Below are positions 7,133 to 10,494 of a DNA stretch of 10,494 bases, one piece after another (the stretch's first letter is position 1; every line of letters begins with the position of its first letter). Location: the NCBI RefSeq assembly GCF_014859565.1, contig NZ_JACUUA010000125.1, positions 1 through 10,494 on the forward strand, given 5' to 3'. Under the pieces are notes generated by a model. The model searched no databases, was not told where the DNA came from, and worked only from the letters and a program-made list of their open reading frames with translations. The translations under genes were made by a program, and so were the position numbers. This DNA comes from Marinospirillum sp. Its GTDB lineage: Bacteria > Pseudomonadota > Gammaproteobacteria > Pseudomonadales > Halomonadaceae.

Positions 7133-8368
7133 ATGGTCGACTCTACCATCATTATGCTCGGTGTCGTCATGTTCACTGTGGTCGTGCTTAGTCTCGTCCT
7201 GGTGATCCTGGCAGCTCGCAGCAAGCTCGTCAGTTCAGGTGATGTCACCATTGAAATCAATGGTGAACCTGAACATACAATTACTACCGCAGCGGGTGGC
7301 AAACTGCTGAATACTCTGGCAGCCAACGGCATTTTCTTGTCGTCTGCTTGTGGTGGCGGCGGTTCCTGTGCCCAGTGCACCTGTAAGGTGCTGGAAGGTG
7401 GCGGCTCAATTCTTCCTACCGAAGAATCTGCTTTCACCATGCGTGAGAAAAAAGAAGGCTGGCGCCTGTCTTGTCAGGTGCCGGTGAAGCAAAACATGAA
7501 AATTGAAGTCGATGAAGAAGTATTCGGCGTCAAAAAGTGGGTTTGCACAGTGGTATCCAACCCTAACGTAGCCACCTTCATCAAAGAATTAACACTGAAG
7601 TTGCCTGAAGGTGAAAACGTGGAGTTCCGTGCTGGTGGTTATGTGCAGCTGGAGTGCCCGCCGCACGAAGTACACTACAAGGACTTTGATATTCAGGAAG
7701 AGTACCGCCCGGACTGGGATAAGTTCAATGTCTGGAAATACGTTTCCAAGTGCACTGAAACCACCATCCGTGCTTACTCGATGGCAAACTATCCGGAAGA
7801 AAAAGGTCTGGTGAAGTTCAATATCCGTATTGCTTCTCCGCCTCCTGGCCGTGATGATCTGCCACCCGGTATCATGTCATCCTACGTCTTCAGCCTGAAG
7901 CCCGGCGACAAGATCGATGTATATGGTCCGTTTGGTGAGTTCTTTGCCAAGGATACTGATGCCGAGATGGTGTTTGTGGGTGGTGGTGCCGGTATGGCTC
8001 CAATGCGCTCGCATATTTTCGACCAGCTCAAGCGTTTGAAGTCCAAACGCAAGATCACCTTCTGGTATGGAGCACGTTCACTGCGTGAAGCCTTCTACGT
8101 TGAAGAGTTTGATCAACTGGCTGCAGAGAATGAAAACTTCACCTGGCATCTGGCGCTGTCGGATCCGCTGCCGGAAGATAACTGGACAGGTCCAACAGGT
8201 TTCATCCACAACGTACTCTACGAGAACTACCTGAAGAGCCACGTTGCGCCGGAAGACTGTGAGTACTATATGTGTGGGCCGCCCATGATGAACGCAGCGG
8301 TCATTAAAATGCTGGAAGACATGGGTGTAGAGCCAGAAAATATCCTGCTGGATGATTTTGGTGGCTGA
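7133..8368 (+). CDS. nqrF: Na+-NQR subunit F (NADH dehydrogenase, FAD, 2Fe-2S)
   Basis: NqrF is the electron-input subunit: it oxidises NADH at FAD and passes electrons to its [2Fe-2S] centre. The 411-residue product has an N-terminal membrane helix (about 5-27) and a ferredoxin domain with Cys73, Cys79 and Cys82 in [12 protein letters not shown] plus Cys114 in RLSCQV (Cys70, 76, 79 and 111 in Vibrio cholerae). An FNR-like reductase follows, with the FAD motif RAYSMANYP (213-221), the NADH motif [12 protein letters not shown] (283-294), YYMCGPPMM (378-386) and the C-terminal DDFGG. An AGGG site precedes the ATG, 35 bases after nqrE, the widest gap in the operon. The gene is full length and ends the contiguous operon; a terminator follows at 8414-8445. 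Confidence 0.98.
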   Translation: MVDSTIIMLGVVMFTVVVLSLVLVILAARSKLVSSGDVTIEINGEPEHTITTAAGGKLLNTLAANGIFLSSACGGGGSCAQCTCKVLEGGGSILPTEESAFTMREKKEGWRLSCQVPVKQNMKIEVDEEVFGVKKWVCTVVSNPNVATFIKELTLKLPEGENVEFRAGGYVQLECPPHEVHYKDFDIQEEYRPDWDKFNVWKYVSKCTETTIRAYSMANYPEEKGLVKFNIRIASPPPGRDDLPPGIMSSYVFSLKPGDKIDVYGPFGEFFAKDTDAEMVFVGGGAGMAPMRSHIFDQLKRLKSKRKITFWYGARSLREAFYVEEFDQLAAENENFTWHLALSDPLPEDNWTGPTGFIHNVLYENYLKSHVAPEDCEYYMCGPPMMNAAVIKMLEDMGVEPENILLDDFGG

Positions 8369-8413
8369 TGCCTGAAACTGACCGTTTCATCTTCAGAAAT
8401 AGTTAGTGGGATG

Positions 8414-8445
8414 GGGTTGTCTCTTGACCAGAGGCAACCCTTTTT
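8414..8445 (+). terminator. Intrinsic terminator between nqrF and nqrM
   Basis: GGGTTGTCTCT (8414-8424) pairs with AGAGGCAACCC (8430-8440); ten pairs are Watson-Crick and one is a T-G wobble. The loop is five bases and TTTTTCCTTT follows. It should end most nqrA-F transcripts and limit nqrM expression to read-through, unless nqrM has its own promoter in the 50 bases that remain. Confidence 0.85.
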
Positions 8446-8495
8446 CCTTTATGGCGTCAAACGGATCTGACTCAAAATCAATGCGGAGAAACATC

Positions 8496-8738
8496 ATGCA
8501 AATGTTTTTATTAACCCTGGTGGTACTTGGCAGTATCATCCTGATAATGTCCGTGGGTGTGCTGATGGGACGTAAACCCATTGCCGGATCCTGTGGTGGC
8601 ATGAGTGCACTGGGTATGGATACCGAATGTGATATTTGTGGCGGTAATCAGGAAATCTGCGAAACAGAACAGCAGAAAAACCGTGCTGCCAAAAGTGGGA
8701 AAACTGATCTTGCCTATGATGTTGGCAGTAAAAAGTAA
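8496..8738 (+). CDS. nqrM: NqrM, Na+-NQR maturation factor (DUF539)
   Basis: NqrM is a small membrane protein required for assembly of active Na+-NQR, thought to deliver iron to the NqrD/NqrE centre. The 80-residue product has a membrane helix at about 3-24, then RKPIAGSCGGMSALGMD (26-42), a family signature, and four cysteines (33, 45, 48, 55). The start chosen is the ATG at 8496, with GGAGA at 8484-8488. The same frame is open back to 8406, but that extension passes through the terminator stem, lacks a ribosome site and does not look like NqrM. In Vibrio and Pseudomonas apbE lies between nqrF and nqrM; here only 127 noncoding bases do. The C-terminal tail (about 58-80) is charged and poorly conserved. 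Confidence 0.92.
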   Translation: MQMFLLTLVVLGSIILIMSVGVLMGRKPIAGSCGGMSALGMDTECDICGGNQEICETEQQKNRAAKSGKTDLAYDVGSKK

Positions 8739-8756
8739 CCTGCTTCCAAAGCCTTA

Positions 8757-8785
8757 TTGCCCTGTAGTGACTGTTTGGTCATTAT
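8757..8785 (+). promoter_or_regulatory. Weak candidate promoter of sthA
   Basis: TTGCCC (8757-8762) and CATTAT (8780-8785) are 17 bases apart, each matching four of six consensus positions. The 88-base gap between nqrM and sthA holds no terminator, so co-transcription with nqrM is equally possible. Confidence 0.25.
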
Positions 8786-8826
8786 ATGAAGCAAATCAAG
8801 GGTAAAACGAATAAAAGGGGTAGTGA

Positions 8827-10221
8827 ATGGCCGTTTATAATTATGATGTGATTGTTATAGGTACCGGACCTGCCGGTGAAGGCGCTGCCATGAACGCAGC
8901 CAAGCACGGTAAAAAAGTGGCCGTGGTTGAAGACCAACGTTCGGTGGGTGGTAACTGCACCCATAAAGGCACCATTCCTTCCAAGGCATTGCGTCATGCC
9001 GTCAAACAAATCATTCAGTTCAACACCAACCGCATGTTCCGCGATATTGGTGAGCCACGCTGGTTTTCTTTTCCCAAGGTACTGGAGCGCTCCAAGCGGG
9101 TAATTGAAAAACAGGTATCGCTGCGCACCGGTTTTTATGCCCGTAACCGTGCCGATGTGTTTTTTGGCAAGGCACGCTTTGTTGATCCCCACACCATTGA
9201 AGTGCGGGATTTTCATGGTGGCATTGAGTTCCTGAAAGCTCAGAAAATCATTATTGCTTCCGGTTCCAGCCCTTATCGTCCGGCTGACATCAATTTTGAT
9301 CACCCGCGTATTTATTGCTCCGACTCCATTTTGAGCCTGTCACACACCCCGCGTTCCATCATTATTTATGGTGCCGGTGTCATCGGTTGTGAGTATGCCT
9401 CTATTTTCAGCGGGCTGGGTGTTAAGGTGGATCTGATCGACAACCGCGACCGCCTGCTGTCTTTCCTGGATGATGAGATTTCTGATGGCCTCAGTTACCA
9501 CCTGCGTAACAACGGGGTGCTGATCCGACATAACGAAGAATACGAAAAAGTGGAAGTGGTTGAGCAGGGTGTCACCCTGCACCTGCAAAGCGGCAAAAAA
9601 CTGAAAGCGGATGCCTTTATGTGGTGTAATGGCCGTACCGGCAACACCGCAGAACTGGCACTGGAAAATATCGGACTGGAAGCTAATTCCCGTGGTCAGC
9701 TACAGGTGGATGACCACTACCGTACCGCCATTCCTCACATTTATGCGGCGGGTGATGTGATTGGCTGGCCAAGTTTGGCTTCTGCCTCTTATGACCAAGG
9801 GCGTTCCGCTGCTGCAGACTTCCTGGAAGAACCGGATTTCCGTTTTATTGATGACGTACCCACTGGTATTTACACCATTCCAGAAATCAGCTCCATCGGA
9901 AAAACCGAGCGTGAACTGACTGAGGCCAAAGTCCCCTACGAAGTGGGTCAGGCTTTTTTCCGTACCTTGGCGCGTGCTCAGATCACCGGTGAACCCGTGG
10001 GTATGCTGAAAATTCTGTTCCACCGCGAAACTCTGGAAATTCTGGGCATCCACTGCTTTGGTGACCAGGCCTCCGAGATAGTACACATCGGCCAGGCGGT
10101 TATGGCGCAGAAGGGTGAGGGTAATACCCTCAAGTACTTCATCAACACCACCTTTAACTACCCGACCATGGCAGAAGCCTATCGTGTAGCAGCCATCAAT
10201 GGTCTGAATCGGGTGTTCTGA
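8827..10221 (+). CDS. sthA: Soluble pyridine nucleotide transhydrogenase
   Basis: SthA is a cytosolic FAD flavoprotein that transfers hydride between NADPH and NAD+, chiefly turning excess NADPH into NADH. The 464-residue product matches the usual length. The FAD motif [11 protein letters not shown] is at 11-21, the NAD(P) motif [14 protein letters not shown] at 181-194, and the second FAD motif [20 protein letters not shown] at 306-325. In the active-site segment [16 protein letters not shown] the first cysteine (Cys44) remains but the second is Thr49, so no redox disulfide can form; this separates SthA from lipoamide dehydrogenase and glutathione reductase. The usual C-terminal His-x-x-x-x-Glu dyad is replaced by [10 protein letters not shown] (444-453), typical of SthA. 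AGGGG precedes the ATG by six bases. NADH made here could feed the NQR encoded upstream. Confidence 0.97.
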   Translation: MAVYNYDVIVIGTGPAGEGAAMNAAKHGKKVAVVEDQRSVGGNCTHKGTIPSKALRHAVKQIIQFNTNRMFRDIGEPRWFSFPKVLERSKRVIEKQVSLRTGFYARNRADVFFGKARFVDPHTIEVRDFHGGIEFLKAQKIIIASGSSPYRPADINFDHPRIYCSDSILSLSHTPRSIIIYGAGVIGCEYASIFSGLGVKVDLIDNRDRLLSFLDDEISDGLSYHLRNNGVLIRHNEEYEKVEVVEQGVTLHLQSGKKLKADAFMWCNGRTGNTAELALENIGLEANSRGQLQVDDHYRTAIPHIYAAGDVIGWPSLASASYDQGRSAAADFLEEPDFRFIDDVPTGIYTIPEISSIGKTERELTEAKVPYEVGQAFFRTLARAQITGEPVGMLKILFHRETLEILGIHCFGDQASEIVHIGQAVMAQKGEGNTLKYFINTTFNYPTMAEAYRVAAINGLNRVF

Positions 10222-10247
10222 AGTTACACTGTTTTAAGCAGCATATT

Positions 10248-10281
10248 AAAAAACCGAAGGTTAACAGCCTTCGGTTTTTTT
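10248..10281. terminator. Intrinsic terminator of sthA
   Basis: CCGAAGG (10254-10260) pairs with CCTTCGG (10268-10274) around a seven-base loop. An A-run precedes and seven T follow (10275-10281), so the stem extends and the structure could terminate transcripts from both sides. Confidence 0.9.
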
Positions 10282-10282
10282 G

Positions 10283-10304
10283 TTTGCCCGGCGAAGCCGG
10301 CAAA
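10283..10304. repeat. Hairpin just after the sthA terminator
   Basis: TTTGCC and GGC (10283-10288, 10290-10292) pair with GCC and GGCAAA (10296-10304) around a GAA loop, with C10289 bulged. It has no T-run. The sequence could be a small dispersed palindrome of the genome or part of the flank of the next mobile element; 10305-10410 otherwise shows nothing recognisable. Confidence 0.45.
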
Positions 10305-10410
10305 CCCGGTCACCTGAAAGAAGGTAGTGTCACCCTGACTGAGGGGAAGACAATCCGAATGGCAAGGGCGTTGCTGGCCAACGGCAGGGTCTGGCTAAGC
10401 TTTCCGTTAA

Positions 10411-10494
10411 TTGACATCCTCCCCGCCCTAAAGGGCGGGGATTCCCTCTACAGGACGCTCATGCCCGAGCGCGAGAAGGTTCTTGGCAGCGTTA
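10411..10494 (-). ncRNA. Putative TnpB omega/reRNA scaffold and IS right end
   Basis: On the minus strand the tnpB 3' end runs into a perfect 8-base palindrome, CCCCGCCC (10421-10428) with GGGCGGGG (10433-10440) around TAAA. The element then appears to end in TCAA at 10414-10411, the form of the right cleavage site known for IS608. In IS200/IS605 elements this region is transcribed as the guide RNA of TnpB, the guide being the flank immediately beyond the end. By that rule the guide here would begin TTAACGGAAAGCTTAG (10410-10395). The palindrome is seen directly; the RNA and the end are inferred. The rest of the scaffold lies outside the window. Confidence 0.45.
10428..10494 (-). CDS. tnpB: TnpB C-terminus, partial (gene runs off right edge)
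   Basis: The minus-strand frame entering from the right edge reads NAAKNLLALGHERPVEGIPA and ends Leu-TAG (stop 10428-10430). NAAKN is the conserved tail of the third RuvC motif of TnpB, normally preceded by the catalytic Asp (outside this window), and LGHE-type endings are typical of the family. The final codons overlap the end palindrome, as usual for tnpB. Whether the gene is complete cannot be judged. It is not the missing part of the left-hand tnpB head, since the core block lies between them and the flanking sequences differ, but both belong to the same broad family. Confidence 0.7.
   Translation of the reverse strand, partial: NAAKNLLALGHERPVEGIPAL

Noticed and set aside
2470..8368. 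The operon as an Rnf complex rather than NQR
   Set aside because: NqrA lacks the RnfC iron-sulfur motifs, NqrF is a ferredoxin/FNR-type NADH dehydrogenase absent from Rnf, and the order A-F is the NQR order.
8373..8389. Small hairpin TGAAAC-TGACC-GTTTCA just after nqrF
   Set aside because: The stem is only six bases, AT-rich and without a T-run; probably incidental beside the real terminator at 8414.
8406..8495. A longer NqrM beginning at 8406
   Set aside because: The extra 30 residues are translated from the terminator stem-loop, lack a ribosome site and are not part of the NqrM family; the ATG at 8496 has a good GGAGA.
8827..10221. Lipoamide dehydrogenase or glutathione reductase
   Set aside because: The second active-site cysteine is Thr49 and the C-terminal His-Glu dyad is absent, while the overall sequence closely follows SthA.
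10359..10494. A plus-strand open frame starting ATG at 10359 and open to the right edge
   Set aside because: It is antisense to the tnpB 3' end and the end palindrome and has no ribosome site.
1..10494. CRISPR array, tRNA or rRNA genes, or integrase attachment sites
   Set aside because: No regularly spaced direct repeats, cloverleaf-like segments or rRNA-like stretches were seen on either strand.

Overview
This window looks like chromosomal DNA from a marine-type gammaproteobacterium with moderate GC content, perhaps of the Oceanospirillales/Pseudomonas-like assemblage. The basis is a six-gene nqrABCDEF operon (Na+-translocating NADH:quinone oxidoreductase), followed by nqrM and sthA and preceded by a long-form glyceraldehyde-3-phosphate dehydrogenase. 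A similar neighbourhood is known around nqr in Pseudomonas. The genus cannot be fixed from the sequence alone.

Layout: (1) Positions 1-575 are a graveyard of insertion sequences: an open frame running off the left edge (possibly the head of a transposase), a long imperfect hairpin, the decapitated head of a TnpB gene on the minus strand, the first 38 codons of a Y1 (IS200/IS605) TnpA gene on the plus strand, and IS200/IS605-type end palindromes. (2) 607-2251 is a monocistronic gap gene with a candidate promoter and a strong intrinsic terminator. (3) 2252-2469 is the nqr promoter/leader region. (4) 2470-8368 is nqrA-F, tightly packed with gaps of at most 35 bases and one overlap. (5) 8414-8445 is a strong terminator sitting between nqrF and nqrM. 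(6) 8496-8738 is nqrM, the NQR assembly factor. (7) 8827-10221 is sthA, the soluble transhydrogenase, closed by an intrinsic terminator. (8) 10411-10494 is the 3' end of another TnpB gene on the minus strand with its end palindrome, the region that in this family encodes the TnpB guide RNA.

How the genes work together: NQR oxidises NADH, reduces ubiquinone and exports Na+. NqrM helps to mature the complex, and SthA exchanges reducing equivalents between NADPH and NADH. The GAPDH lacks the usual NAD-selective residues and may use NADP(H). The block can therefore be read as a pyridine-nucleotide/sodium energetics module.

Most of the window is conserved core metabolism. The points that merit a second look are: the missing flavin transferase gene apbE, which in related loci lies between nqrF and nqrM, with a terminator in its place; the unusual cofactor-site residues of the long GAPDH; and IS200/IS605-family debris on both sides of the block, including a possible TnpB guide RNA whose guide can be read from the sequence. 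I found no convincing evidence of a wholly new biological system.
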